A DNA stretch of 64,000 bases from Candidatus Nitrotoga sp. BS (GTDB lineage Bacteria; Pseudomonadota; Gammaproteobacteria; Burkholderiales; Gallionellaceae): contig NZ_CAKMLL010000030.1 of assembly GCF_927797785.1 (NCBI RefSeq), forward strand, positions 1 through 64,000. The letters run 5' to 3'. Below the pieces are notes generated by a model. It saw only the letters and a list, made by a program, of their open reading frames with translations, did not search any database and had not been told where the DNA came from. Position numbers and translations under genes: made by a program. Below, piece by piece: positions 23,461-32,498 of this stretch. Numbering within the stretch: position 1 is the stretch's first letter; each line of letters opens with the position of its first letter.

Positions 23461-24870
23461 TCAATGCGCATTTTTGCCAGTGATCATCATAAAAGCCGTC
23501 ATAAAAATAATTCGCAGGTCGAACCATAAAGACCAGTTATTAATGTAATACAGATCGTACTTTACTCGCATTTCCATTTTTTCGATCTCTCCCGTTTCAC
23601 CTCGCCAGCCGTTAACCTGCGCCCACCCGGTAATGCCAGGCTTGACGTGATGCCGCATCATATAGGCGTCAATTTGCTGCTGGTAGAATTCGTCATGTAC
23701 CACCGCGTGCGGGCGTGGTCCGACAATCGACATATCACCCTTTAACACATTAATAAATTGAGGTAATTCGTCCAGGCTTGTGCGTCGCAGAAAAGCTCCA
23801 AAGGTTGTAATGCGATGATCGCCGGGAATCGCTTGAGGCACTTCTGCAGTTGGTTCGGCATGATGCTTCATTGTGCGGAATTTCCAAACCCAGATACGTT
23901 CACCGTGCAATCCGCCACGTATCTGTTTGAAGAAAATGGGCCCCGGAGAACTAAGTTTGACCCCGATTATGATAAGCAACATGAGGGGGCTAGCTACCAA
24001 CAAAATAAATGCCGCCAGAATTTTGTCCTCCACGGCTTTAACGATGCCCTGTACTCCAGATAAGGGTGATTCCAACAGATGAATGACCGGAAAACCCGCC
24101 ACTTCGCCGATGGAATGGTTGAGCAAATGAACCCCGTAAATGTCTGGAACGAAGGTGACTTGCACCGGCAAGCGGCTTAAATGCGCTACCAGTGACTTGA
24201 CCTGCTTATCCTGCTGCAACGGCAGAGCGATCCATACTTGATCAATACCGAGCTCCGCTACTTCTTGGGGCAGGCAATGCAGGCCACCACGAATCGGCAC
24301 ACCCTCTAACACTTGCCCCTGCATCTGAGTATCGTCATCATAAAACCCCACTACTTTCAAGCCTGTCCATGGTGAAGCGGCGAGGCGGTGGGCCACGTTA
24401 CGCCCCAGCTTCCCTGCGCCGGCGATAGCGATAAATCGTAGATTAAAACCACGGCTGCGAAAAAAACGCAGTCCGACTCGCAATACCACCCTGAAAGCGA
24501 CCAAAGAGACGAAACCCGCCACCGCCCACTGACCAATCCATATACGGGAAAAATAAGTACTTGATTTGGTTACAAACAACACAATGATCAACCCAGCGCA
24601 AACCACCGCCCAAGCGCTCGCCAATATTTGTATTTCTGCCCACAGACTTGCACCCCGATGGGGGCGATATATAGCGAAAAATGGAAACACTGCGAGGCAA
24701 AACAGGAACACACCGATTAGCACAAAAACGTAATTGCTCGGAAAATCCCAAGATCCGAACCTGATCGCGTAAAGCAACATTCCAGTGGCTACCACCACAA
24801 AAGGATCCAGGAAACGCTGGGCTAGTTCAAGAGTGCCAGCGTTTTCCTTGAGCAGGCTGCGCGAGTTCAT
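23461..24870 (-). CDS. WcaJ-type undecaprenyl-phosphate sugar-1-phosphate transferase
   Basis: Polyisoprenyl-phosphate hexose-1-phosphate transferase that starts a repeat unit on undecaprenyl phosphate. The 469-residue protein has four N-terminal TM helices, a Rossmann-like CoA-binding domain (FIAIAGAGKLGRNVA) and a re-entrant helix. The C-terminal catalytic domain shows KFRTMKHHA, RRTSLDELPQFINVLKGDMS and GPRPHAV, ending GITGWAQVNGWRGET. The start at 24870 has GAGG upstream; a longer frame to 24927 overlaps the GT4 gene. The substrate is probably glucose-1-P by family, but galactose is possible. Confidence 0.93.
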   Translation of the reverse strand: MNSRSLLKENAGTLELAQRFLDPFVVVATGMLLYAIRFGSWDFPSNYVFVLIGVFLFCLAVFPFFAIYRPHRGASLWAEIQILASAWAVVCAGLIIVLFVTKSSTYFSRIWIGQWAVAGFVSLVAFRVVLRVGLRFFRSRGFNLRFIAIAGAGKLGRNVAHRLAASPWTGLKVVGFYDDDTQMQGQVLEGVPIRGGLHCLPQEVAELGIDQVWIALPLQQDKQVKSLVAHLSRLPVQVTFVPDIYGVHLLNHSIGEVAGFPVIHLLESPLSGVQGIVKAVEDKILAAFILLVASPLMLLIIIGVKLSSPGPIFFKQIRGGLHGERIWVWKFRTMKHHAEPTAEVPQAIPGDHRITTFGAFLRRTSLDELPQFINVLKGDMSIVGPRPHAVVHDEFYQQQIDAYMMRHHVKPGITGWAQVNGWRGETGEIEKMEMRVKYDLYYINNWSLWFDLRIIFMTAFMMITGKNAH

Positions 24871-24875
24871 GGCAA

Positions 24876-26030
24876 CTACACCTCGTTCGACGTGGCTGTC
24901 GTCAGTGTCTGCTGGAATCGACCCCACTCATTTTCTACACACGTCATGAACTCTGCGCGAAATCTCTCTGGCGCAAAACGGCAGGCATTATTACGACAGT
25001 TAACGGGCAAAATACGAGCGGCTTCCTGTTCAAAAGAAATGATTGCTGCTTTAATGGCCGAGATAGATTGCTCTGCAAAAAATATGCCAGTTGGTTGTTC
25101 ATCATCCAGGCCGCGAATGGTTTCCAGCACACCGCCCTTGCTATATGCAATCACTGGCGTACCACAAGCCTGAGCTTCTAATGGAGTAATGCCGAAATCC
25201 TCCTCTGCGGCAAACACAAATGCCTTGGCGCGCTGCATGTAATCGCGTAATACATCATCAGGCTTATATCCCAGCACTAATACATTTGGACCGGCTTTCG
25301 CTCTGACTTTCTGCATTTCCGGTCCGTCACCAATAATAATCAACTTTCGTTCCGGCATAGCTGTAAAAGTTTCCGCGATTAAATCAATTTTTTTGTAAGG
25401 CACCAAACGAGACGCTGTCAGATAAAAATCTTCCTTTTTTTCGTGTAGGGTAAATTTTGAAATTTCCACTGGCGGATAAATTACCGCCGCATCGCGGCGA
25501 TAGGTTTTCCAAATTCGCCGTCTAATAAAATGTGAGTTTGCGATAAAGTAATCAACACCATTAGCCGTTCTCACATCCAAAATTCGCATTTTGTGCAGTA
25601 GCCATTTGGCGACCCACCCCTTTATGCTCTTGTCCAAACCCGAATCTCTCAAATATTGATGCTGCAAATCCCATGCATAACGCATAGGCGAATTTACATA
25701 ACTTATATGAAGCTGATCCGGTCCTGTAATAACCCCTTTTGCGACAGCATGGCTACAAGAAATTACTAAATCATAGCCGGACAGATCGAACTGTTCGACA
25801 GCCAAAGGCATTAAGGATAAATACTGTCTGTATTTAGTTCTGGCGAAGGGCAAGTTTTGCACAAACGAAGTTGTCGCCTTTTTTCCTAGCAGAAAACCTC
25901 GTTCCCGGGAAGGGATAAAATCGACCACGCCATATAAATCAGCATTCGGATAGCATAGTAATATTTGTTCCAGAACACGCTCGGCCCCCGCATAGACTGT
26001 TAGCCAATCATGAATTACAGCCACTTTCAT
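24876..26030 (-). CDS. GT4 glycosyltransferase, WbaZ/mannosyltransferase-like
   Basis: Cytoplasmic GT-B fold sugar transferase of about 384 residues. The N-terminus MKVAVIHDWLTVYAGAERVL is typical of WbaZ-like mannosyl/rhamnosyltransferases, and the SYVNSPMRYAWDL motif supports this. The C-terminal GT4 domain has TASRLVPYKKIDL and an intact E-x7-E element in EEDFGITPLEAQACGTPVIA. I start at the ATG at 26030; an in-frame ATG at 26054 is the alternative. Five bases separate its stop from the WcaJ-type gene. It is the first gene of the left arm and is divergent from the ABC exporter. Confidence 0.9.
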   Translation of the reverse strand: MKVAVIHDWLTVYAGAERVLEQILLCYPNADLYGVVDFIPSRERGFLLGKKATTSFVQNLPFARTKYRQYLSLMPLAVEQFDLSGYDLVISCSHAVAKGVITGPDQLHISYVNSPMRYAWDLQHQYLRDSGLDKSIKGWVAKWLLHKMRILDVRTANGVDYFIANSHFIRRRIWKTYRRDAAVIYPPVEISKFTLHEKKEDFYLTASRLVPYKKIDLIAETFTAMPERKLIIIGDGPEMQKVRAKAGPNVLVLGYKPDDVLRDYMQRAKAFVFAAEEDFGITPLEAQACGTPVIAYSKGGVLETIRGLDDEQPTGIFFAEQSISAIKAAIISFEQEAARILPVNCRNNACRFAPERFRAEFMTCVENEWGRFQQTLTTATSNEV

Positions 26031-26288
26031 ATTTTGCACTTTAATATTAGGCATCAAAAAGCGCCTTCATCCCTTCAAAAATAAGCATGTGAGGATAGTT
26101 TGGCATATGCTTTACAAGCCCTGTCATCACGCGTGGCCGATCCTGCGGCGAGCAGCATAAGGGCCGTATGGACAGTCTTGGTATTTAAATCGCCAAAACA
26201 CAACACCTCTTGCTTGATGTTGAAACGGATGAAAATCTGGCAAAAATGAGACATGGTAAATAGATCTAATATTTAGACATACTGCCAT

Positions 26289-26294
26289 TATAAT
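26289..26294 (+). promoter_or_regulatory. Candidate -10 box before the xth remnant and wzm
   Basis: A perfect TATAAT lies 33 bases before the GTG of the exodeoxyribonuclease III remnant, in the divergent spacer. No good -35 was found. If active it now drives wzm-wzt. Confidence 0.4.
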
Positions 26295-26321
26295 TACATG
26301 CTTTGCTTATGGAGAACATTA

Positions 26322-26441
26322 GTGCGCGGCATAAGCGTTAACTTTAACCGAATTCGTGCTGTTTGCAGCAAGGATTTGTTGCCGTGGCTGGCGCAGCAAG
26401 CAGTCTGCATTACCTGTGTGCAGGAACTCAAAGCGCATCCG
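26322..26441 (+). pseudogene. Truncated 5' end of exodeoxyribonuclease III (xth)
   Basis: About 40 codons from a GTG at 26322, with GGAG eight bases before it. They read as the start of an ExoA/Xth-type nuclease: GISVNFNRIRAVCSKDLLPW, then CVQELKAHP, matching the family pattern of NxNGIRxxxxKGxxxWL and VCVQELKAQ. Key substitutions and the loss of everything after the Glu-bearing QELK show it is dead. The frame drifts on to a stop at 26577-26579 without further similarity. The intact expression signals suggest the polysaccharide exporter genes were joined onto a broken housekeeping gene. Confidence 0.72.
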
Positions 26442-26565
26442 AATTCGAGCGCAGCATGGCCTGGAACGATCCCGTCATTGGCATTCATTGACAAATTGGA
26501 GGCGAATCCATCTCGTGCGCAAAGAATCAACAAGCCAAATCATTGGCAGAAGTGGAGTGCTTCGC

Positions 26566-27453
26566 GTGTCCACTACTAATAAGCCCCTCGCTTCGCTCTC
26601 CTCACATTCCCCTCATCAGGGAACCAACCCCCACGCAGCTCAACCCACATCTCTCGTGGCACTGGTCAGAAGCCTCTGGAGCAACCGCCAGCTCATCGCG
26701 CAAATGACCAAGCGTGAAGTGGTGGGTCGCTATAAAGGCTCCGCCATGGGCTTGGCTTGGTCCTTCTTCAACCCAGTGTTCATGCTGACCGTGTATACCT
26801 TTGTCTTCTCCGTAATCTTCAAGTCCCGCTGGGCCGTTGGGAACGAAGAGAGCAAAACCCAGTTTGCCGTGGTGCTGTTTGTCGGCATGATTGTTCATGG
26901 ATTGTTTGCTGAGGTACTCAATCGCGTCCCGTCGCTCATTCTGTCTAACGTAAATTACGTCAAAAAAGTCGTGTTTCCGTTGGAAGTGCTGCCGGTCATT
27001 GCCATGGGGGCAGCACTCTTCCATAGCTTCATCAGCCTATGCGTGCTGCTCGTTGCTTTTGCCCTATTTAACGGTTATTTGCACTGGACGGCAGTTCTCG
27101 TCCCGTTTGTGCTGCTGCCTATAGTCATCCTCACGCTAGGCCTTGCATGGGTGCTTGCTTCTTTGGGCGTATTCCTGCGTGATGTGGGGCAAACCATCGG
27201 CATCGTCACCTCGGTAATGCTGTTTCTTTCCCCCATCTTTTACCCTGTAACTGCCCTACCGGAAGAATTCCGTCCCTGGATCATGGCCAACCCGCTCACT
27301 TTCATCATCGAGCAAGCGCGAGAAGTGCTGATCTGGGGACGCCTGCCTGACTGGGCGGGGTTGGGCGTGTACACCCTCGCCGCCACGGTAGTCGCTTGGG
27401 TAGGATATGCCTGGTTCCAAAAAACCAGAAAAGGGTTTGCAGATGTCCTTTGA
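26566..27453 (+). CDS. wzm: Wzm, ABC-2 polysaccharide exporter permease
   Basis: Inner-membrane permease of an O-antigen/capsule-type ABC exporter. From the GTG at 26566 it has 295 residues; GGAG lies eight bases upstream. Six TM helices are visible after the amphipathic stretch IAQMTKREVVGRYKGSAMGL, which is the classic Wzm/TagG-like cytosolic motif. The LSPIFYPVTALPEEFRPW loop is also typical. An in-frame extension back to 26356 crosses the xth remnant and is basic and unlike the family, so I reject it. Together with Wzt it exports the lipid-linked glycan across the inner membrane. Confidence 0.92.
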   Translation: MSTTNKPLASLSSHSPHQGTNPHAAQPTSLVALVRSLWSNRQLIAQMTKREVVGRYKGSAMGLAWSFFNPVFMLTVYTFVFSVIFKSRWAVGNEESKTQFAVVLFVGMIVHGLFAEVLNRVPSLILSNVNYVKKVVFPLEVLPVIAMGAALFHSFISLCVLLVAFALFNGYLHWTAVLVPFVLLPIVILTLGLAWVLASLGVFLRDVGQTIGIVTSVMLFLSPIFYPVTALPEEFRPWIMANPLTFIIEQAREVLIWGRLPDWAGLGVYTLAATVVAWVGYAWFQKTRKGFADVL

Positions 27454-27761
27454 CCAATTGCTTTTCGCGGGCGAATTTCAAACGCGGGAGTTTAAGATCA
27501 ACTTTGAAACGGATCGCCTGCTGGCCAACCTGGGACAATCAGCCATCAATAAATTGCTAAGCAATTTGCTGGAGCTGGGCAAAAAATTTTTTTTGTTGCA
27601 CGCCAAACATGCCGGCTGCTTCAGTAGTAGATTACTTAGTTATGCATGAAAATGAGCAACCCTTAGTCAGTAAATACAGGCAGGTTTTGCCCGTTGAAGA
27701 CGAGCTCCCGGCAGAACTTAAAAAGGGAACGGCTATGGCTGGCAGAACAAAAATGAAGTGA
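27443..27761 (+). pseudogene. Possible frameshifted small gene between wzm and wzt
   Basis: An ATG at 27443, overlapping the wzm stop by 11 bases and preceded by AAGGG, opens a frame to 27649 (68 residues, starting MSFDQLLFAGEFQTREFKIN). At 27581-27594 it crosses a run of A6T8. Shifting +1 there reaches a second open frame that continues to 27761, with coding-like text such as VMHENEQPLVSKYRQVLPVE, ending just before wzt. The combined product would be about 105 residues. Either a decayed gene, programmed slippage, or a sequencing error in the homopolymer explains this. I recognise no family. Confidence 0.4.
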
Positions 27762-27769
27762 AGGAAAAA

Positions 27770-29143
27770 ATGTCTTCTGAAATCGCCATTCGCGTCCAAA
27801 GCCTCAGCAAGTGCTATCAGATTTACGACACTCCGCGTGACAGGCTTAAACAATTCGTTTTGCCGCGCCTAAGAAGGATGATGGGAAAATCACCCAAGCA
27901 ATATTTTGGCGAATTCTGGGCGCTCAAAGATATCTCCTTTGAAATAAAAAAAGGCGAAACCGTCGGTATCATCGGGCGTAATGGCAGCGGTAAATCCACC
28001 TTGCTGCAAATGATCTGCGGTATGCTCAACCCAACCAGTGGCGCTGTTCAAACCAACGGCCGAGTTGCCGCCCTGCTGGAGCTCGGTTCCGGCTTCAACC
28101 CCGAGTTCACAGGTCGGGAAAACGTGTATATGAATGCGGCCTTGCTAGGGCTTGGCCAAAAGGAAATTGACGCACGGTTTGATGATATTGCGGCATTCGC
28201 CGACATTGGTAATTTTATCGAACAACCCGTAAAGACATACTCCAGCGGCATGCTCGTTCGGCTAGCCTTTGCTGTAAACATAATTTCAGAGCCTGACATC
28301 ATGATTGTTGACGAGGCTTTGGCGGTAGGAGATATGAATTTTCAGGCCAAGTGCATGACCGCACTCACTCGCATCCAGGAAAGCGGTTCTACTATTTTGT
28401 TTGTCAGCCATGATGTAGGCGCAGTAAAAAGTTTGTGTTCGCGGGGGCTTTATCTTGAACACGGCATACTTAAGGCCATCGGAAAGGCGTCAGATGTGGC
28501 AGAGCAATACATCCGAACGATGCGAGAAGAAATGAATGCAGAAATTCGCCAATTCAGTCGTGTATCGTCTGAATTTAAGACGGAACAAAAAAAAATAGAA
28601 GAAGAAAATGTGCAAACCTTGGAGAAAGACAGCACAATTTTGAAGCGATCGGATGAGTTTGACAAACGGGTAGCTGCATTTCGGTATGGCTCTGGGGGTG
28701 CAAGAATTACCTACGTTGAACTACTCAATATGAGTAATGAGCCGATATGGTTGTTGGATTTCAACCAAGAAGTAAAGATTCGAATTTATGTTGAATCATC
28801 GTCAGAGCAAAGTATTTCGGTCAATTTCAATATTTGTGATGATAAAAAGGGGAATCTAACAGGATGTGGATTTGCTCAAGTTGAACAGGAGTTTCTGACG
28901 ACAGAAATTGGTGGGCAATATTTGGTCGATTACACTCTTCGACTACCACTACAAGAAGGCAGCTATTCACTTCGAACACAGATCACAGCACCTATAGTGC
29001 GCGGTGAGACGGCAGAGTTTGTGGATGTAATCGAGAATGCGGTGGTTTTTCAGATGGAACGGTGGAAAAGAGGCAGGATTTGGTCAAAAATTCATTTGTT
29101 TCCAACGTTAAACTTGAAGAGACTGACCGAAAATGTTAACTAA
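27770..29143 (+). CDS. wzt: Wzt, polysaccharide exporter ATPase with C-terminal binding domain
   Basis: ATPase partner of Wzm. From the ATG at 27770 (AAGGAA upstream) it has 457 residues. Walker A is GRNGSGKST at 69-77, the signature YSSGM at 157-161, Walker B IMIVDE at 177-182 and the switch His at 214. After about residue 250 a charged linker leads to a beta-sandwich domain of about 150 residues (GSGGARITYVELLN onwards) of the Wzt C-terminal family. That domain recognises a terminal modification on the non-reducing end of the glycan, so the exported chain is probably capped, for example by sulfate or methyl. It overlaps the downstream sulfotransferase by 11 bases. Confidence 0.95.
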   Translation: MSSEIAIRVQSLSKCYQIYDTPRDRLKQFVLPRLRRMMGKSPKQYFGEFWALKDISFEIKKGETVGIIGRNGSGKSTLLQMICGMLNPTSGAVQTNGRVAALLELGSGFNPEFTGRENVYMNAALLGLGQKEIDARFDDIAAFADIGNFIEQPVKTYSSGMLVRLAFAVNIISEPDIMIVDEALAVGDMNFQAKCMTALTRIQESGSTILFVSHDVGAVKSLCSRGLYLEHGILKAIGKASDVAEQYIRTMREEMNAEIRQFSRVSSEFKTEQKKIEEENVQTLEKDSTILKRSDEFDKRVAAFRYGSGGARITYVELLNMSNEPIWLLDFNQEVKIRIYVESSSEQSISVNFNICDDKKGNLTGCGFAQVEQEFLTTEIGGQYLVDYTLRLPLQEGSYSLRTQITAPIVRGETAEFVDVIENAVVFQMERWKRGRIWSKIHLFPTLNLKRLTENVN

Positions 29144-29993
29144 GAGTAAAAATTTTATTTCAGCTACTCGTCTAGATAGCTTTCCAGATTTTATGATAGT
29201 TGGTGCGCAGAAAGCAGGAACAACAGCGCTTTATGAATACCTGTCTAAACATCCGCAAATTCAATCAACAACAGAAAAGGAGCTTCATTATTTCAACTGT
29301 GAAGCTCGGTACAAAATGGGCATCAAGTTCTATCAAGCACTATTTCAATTGGGTGCAAATTCAAAATTGACATTTGATGCATCACCAGGCTATCTGAACA
29401 ATGCTAATGCCCCGAAAAGAATTTATGCACACAATCCCAAAGTCAAGATCATCATATTGCTTCGTGATCCAGTTGAGAGGGCGTATGCAGCTTGGAATAT
29501 GTATAGAAAAATGTATTTGAGGAACCGGAACTGGTTCTTTGACGAGTGGGTTTCTTTTTGCGGGGACACCTGCTTCAGTATATTGCGAAGGCAGGACGAT
29601 CGCATATTCAACTTTTCGCAATACGTAATTGATGAAATTGAGCTTCAGGATATCAATAATTCATCTGCCATTCTGGAGGCGCCAATTCTTTCTCATGGAT
29701 ATTATCATGATCAAATTCAGAGATATTTATCCATCTTCAACGAAAGCCAGATTCTGATTTTTGAAAACTTAGAAATGCGAAGAAATACAGTCAGGTGTCT
29801 TCAAAAAATAGAGACTTTTTTGGATGTTTCAGGTTGTGATTGGGAAAATATGAATCTCGCGCCGGTCTTTGAAGGTGAATATTGTGATCCAATTGATGTA
29901 ACTGACAAGCGTTTTTTGTACGATTATTATGATTCAAGCAATGAGCGACTTTTTGAACTCCTTGGCAAGCGTTACGCGTGGAGTGCTGAATGA
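29133..29993 (+). CDS. Sulfotransferase (PAPS-dependent), first copy
   Basis: Cytoplasmic sulfotransferase of 286 residues in the heparan-sulfate/NodH-like family. The 5'-phosphosulfate loop is VGAQKAGTTA at 23-32 and the 3'-phosphate motif is RDPVERAYA at 111-119; DASPGYL near 82 fits the substrate-side motif. It likely transfers sulfate from PAPS to a sugar hydroxyl of the nascent glycan. It is translationally coupled at both ends (11-base overlap with wzt, ATGA overlap with the aminotransferase) and is visibly AT-richer than the flanking core genes, which suggests horizontal origin. Confidence 0.88.
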   Translation: MLTKSKNFISATRLDSFPDFMIVGAQKAGTTALYEYLSKHPQIQSTTEKELHYFNCEARYKMGIKFYQALFQLGANSKLTFDASPGYLNNANAPKRIYAHNPKVKIIILLRDPVERAYAAWNMYRKMYLRNRNWFFDEWVSFCGDTCFSILRRQDDRIFNFSQYVIDEIELQDINNSSAILEAPILSHGYYHDQIQRYLSIFNESQILIFENLEMRRNTVRCLQKIETFLDVSGCDWENMNLAPVFEGEYCDPIDVTDKRFLYDYYDSSNERLFELLGKRYAWSAE

Positions 29994-31090
29994 TACCCGT
30001 AACTCGAACTTTTTTACCAGATATAGAGGAATACACTGTTTATCTAGATAAAATTTGGCAAGCAGGCCATATCACCAACAATGGACCGCTATGCCGTCAG
30101 TTGGCTGATGAAATCGCTCTCTATCTTAGGGTTCCCAATCTAGAGTTGGTGACTAACGGCACACTTGCGCTCCAGATTGCCATCAAGGTGCTAGACATTA
30201 AGGATGAGATCATCACCACACCATACAGCTATGTCGCCACAACAAATTCTATCTTGTGGGAAGGCTGCGAGCCAGTTTTCGTTGACATTGAGCCGCAAAC
30301 CTTCTGCATTAACCCTGATCTGATCGAGGCGGCTATCACCGAAAAAACCTCTGCGATTCTGGCCACACATGTTTATGGCTATCCGTGTGACGTGGCAAGA
30401 ATTCAAAAAATTGCAGACAAGTACAAGCTCAAAGTCATTTATGATGCGGCTCACGCCTTTGGGGTGAAGCTTTTTGGCGAGTCGATTTTGCAGCATGGAG
30501 ATTGTTCCACTTTGAGTTTCCATGCCACCAAGTTATTTCACACTGCCGAGGGGGGCGCAGTAGTGAGCAAAGACGCCGAAGTCGGCAAACGTGTCTTTCT
30601 GATGAAGAAGTTCGGTCACATCGGCGAAGATGAGTATCTCGACATCGGTATTAACGCAAAAATGTCGGAATTGCATGCTGCAATAGGCCTTTGTGTCTTG
30701 CCGAAGGTGAGTGACATCATAGCCTCTCGGAAAGAGTGTTCAGGCTGGTATGGAGAACAACTCGAAGGCAGCTTGTTACAATGGCCCATTTCTCCAGTTG
30801 GCCTCGAATACAACTATGGTTACTATCCGGTCATTTTTTCGTCTCATGATGTCATGATGAAAGTGCGGCAGACACTCATGGATAACGGCATCGGCCCACG
30901 GCGATATTTTTACCCATCGCTGAACACTTTGCCCTTCTTGAAGCCGGAACTAAAACGCATCTGTCCGATGTCAGAGAATATTTCTTCGCGTGTGCTTTGT
31001 CTGCCCTTGTATGTTGGGTTAAGTATGGCAGATGTTGGTGTTATTTGTGGAATCATCAGACACACCCTGCAAGGCGGAGTAAAGCTGTAA
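29990..31090 (+). CDS. DegT/DnrJ/EryC1 sugar aminotransferase, VioA-like
   Basis: PLP-dependent nucleotide-sugar aminotransferase of 366 residues. The cofactor lysine is K181 in FHATKLFHTAEGGA and the family motif TTPYSYVATTNSILWEG is present. The YDAAHAFGV motif supplies the Asp that contacts the PLP ring. Overall appearance is closest to the VioA/dTDP-4-amino-4,6-dideoxyglucose group, so a 4-amino-4,6-dideoxyhexose is the likely product. dTDP-glucose synthesis genes (rmlA/rmlB) are not in the window. The downstream WbqC-like gene starts on its stop codon. Confidence 0.9.
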   Translation: MIPVTRTFLPDIEEYTVYLDKIWQAGHITNNGPLCRQLADEIALYLRVPNLELVTNGTLALQIAIKVLDIKDEIITTPYSYVATTNSILWEGCEPVFVDIEPQTFCINPDLIEAAITEKTSAILATHVYGYPCDVARIQKIADKYKLKVIYDAAHAFGVKLFGESILQHGDCSTLSFHATKLFHTAEGGAVVSKDAEVGKRVFLMKKFGHIGEDEYLDIGINAKMSELHAAIGLCVLPKVSDIIASRKECSGWYGEQLEGSLLQWPISPVGLEYNYGYYPVIFSSHDVMMKVRQTLMDNGIGPRRYFYPSLNTLPFLKPELKRICPMSENISSRVLCLPLYVGLSMADVGVICGIIRHTLQGGVKL

Positions 31091-31809
31091 TGAAGCTGGC
31101 TATCATGCAGCCTTATTTTTTCCCCTATATTGGCTACTGGCAATTGATAAATGCCGTGGACCGCTTCGTGTTATTTGATGACGCCCAATATATGAGACAT
31201 GGCTGGGTCAACAGGAACCGGATACTAAAACCTGGTGGCGGTTGGCAATATATTTTGGTGCCGCTTAAAAAACATGATATGACAGAGTCAATCAAGAATG
31301 TACAAGCGCATCCGGATAAAAAATGGGAAGAATTGATCATCGGACAATTGGCGCATTACAAAAAAAAAGCACGATATTTTGATGAAACTAATGAGATGGT
31401 AAGCGAGATTCTCTTTAGTAATAATGAACAAAGTATTGCTGCTATTAACTTTGCCACAATAAAAAAATTATGCGCGTATTTAGATATCAAGAAGGAAATC
31501 ATTGTTTCATCCGAGCAGAATCTCGATTATGCGGATGTCAACGATGCAGGAGAATGGGCGCTTCGGATTGCTGAACAAATGGGGGTGTCTGAATATATCA
31601 ACCCTGCGGCTGGAGCAGATTTGTTTAGTCAGGTGAAATTTTCATCCAGCAACATTAAACTTTCCTTTTTAAAATCACAAGAAATTGTTTATTCTCAACG
31701 AGGTATTTTTGAACCGTCCTTGTCGATCATCGATGTATTGATGTTCAATGGCATTGAGGGCACAAGTCGACTTTTGAAAAATTACTCCGTTGAAACGGTT
31801 GATAAATGA
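31090..31809 (+). CDS. WbqC-like family protein
   Basis: A 239-residue protein of the WbqC family, found in O-antigen and glycan clusters beside sugar aminotransferases. The diagnostic N-terminus is MKLAIMQPYFFPYIGYWQL, followed by FVLFDDAQYMRHGWVNRNRI. The biochemical role is unproven; an N-acyltransferase or ligase acting on the amino sugar made by the neighbouring VioA-like enzyme is inferred from linkage. Start and upstream stop share one base (TAATG), and its TGA overlaps the methyltransferase ATG. Confidence 0.88.
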   Translation: MKLAIMQPYFFPYIGYWQLINAVDRFVLFDDAQYMRHGWVNRNRILKPGGGWQYILVPLKKHDMTESIKNVQAHPDKKWEELIIGQLAHYKKKARYFDETNEMVSEILFSNNEQSIAAINFATIKKLCAYLDIKKEIIVSSEQNLDYADVNDAGEWALRIAEQMGVSEYINPAAGADLFSQVKFSSSNIKLSFLKSQEIVYSQRGIFEPSLSIIDVLMFNGIEGTSRLLKNYSVETVDK

Positions 31810-32498
31810 ACAGCTACTGGAAAAATCATTACGATTCTATTTGTAAACAATTTGATGGTTCATTATTGACGCAGGTGGGTAAAACCGTAAATGGCCGAGA
31901 AATACCCGAACTCCAAGTAAAGTTGATAGTTGAAAATATAGTCAACGTGTTACGGTTAAGTACAAAAGACTATGTTGTCGATTTGTGTTGTGGGAATGGA
32001 CTTATAACTAGGCAGTTTGCACCGCTTGTAAAGGATGTTGTAGGTATGGATTTTACATCTGGCCTAATAGATGCAGCGAAGCGATATAGCAGTTTCCATA
32101 ATATTGAATATGTTAATTCTGATGTATTACGCCCCGATCCTAAATATTTTTCAGGATTAAAGAAAATTGTAATGTATGAAGCTCTGCAACATTTTTCTGA
32201 ACAGCAATTTGGCATCCTGTTGGATGAGTTAGAAAGTTTGGCAGCAGGATCATTAGTTTTCTTTGGAAGTATCCCAAATAAAGAAAAATTGAGCGCGTAT
32301 TATGATACCGAAGAGAAATTCACGTTTTACTTGCGGAGTGAGCGCGAGGGCAAACCACATATGGGTCGGTGGTGGGAAATGGAGGAAATTGAGCGGATTG
32401 TTTCAGGACGCAGTTTTAAGACAACATTTTTACCCCAGGTAACGTCGTTGTACACAGCATATTATCGATTTGGCGTTCTCCTTGAAAAATACCAATGA
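31806..32498 (+). CDS. Class I SAM-dependent methyltransferase
   Basis: A 230-residue Rossmann-fold methyltransferase. Motif I is VVDLCCGNG at 57-65, the acidic end of strand 2 is VGMDFTSGLID, and a post-II acidic motif NSDVLRPD follows. Probably O-methylates a sugar or acts as a chain cap; the target is unknown. Four-base overlaps (ATGA) on both sides show tight coupling to wbqC-like and the second sulfotransferase. Confidence 0.85.
   Translation: MNSYWKNHYDSICKQFDGSLLTQVGKTVNGREIPELQVKLIVENIVNVLRLSTKDYVVDLCCGNGLITRQFAPLVKDVVGMDFTSGLIDAAKRYSSFHNIEYVNSDVLRPDPKYFSGLKKIVMYEALQHFSEQQFGILLDELESLAAGSLVFFGSIPNKEKLSAYYDTEEKFTFYLRSEREGKPHMGRWWEMEEIERIVSGRSFKTTFLPQVTSLYTAYYRFGVLLEKYQ

Noticed and set aside
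26356..26565. N-terminal extension of wzm
   Set aside because: The extension is basic and Cys-rich, crosses the xth remnant in another frame, and a good GTG with GGAG exists at 26566.
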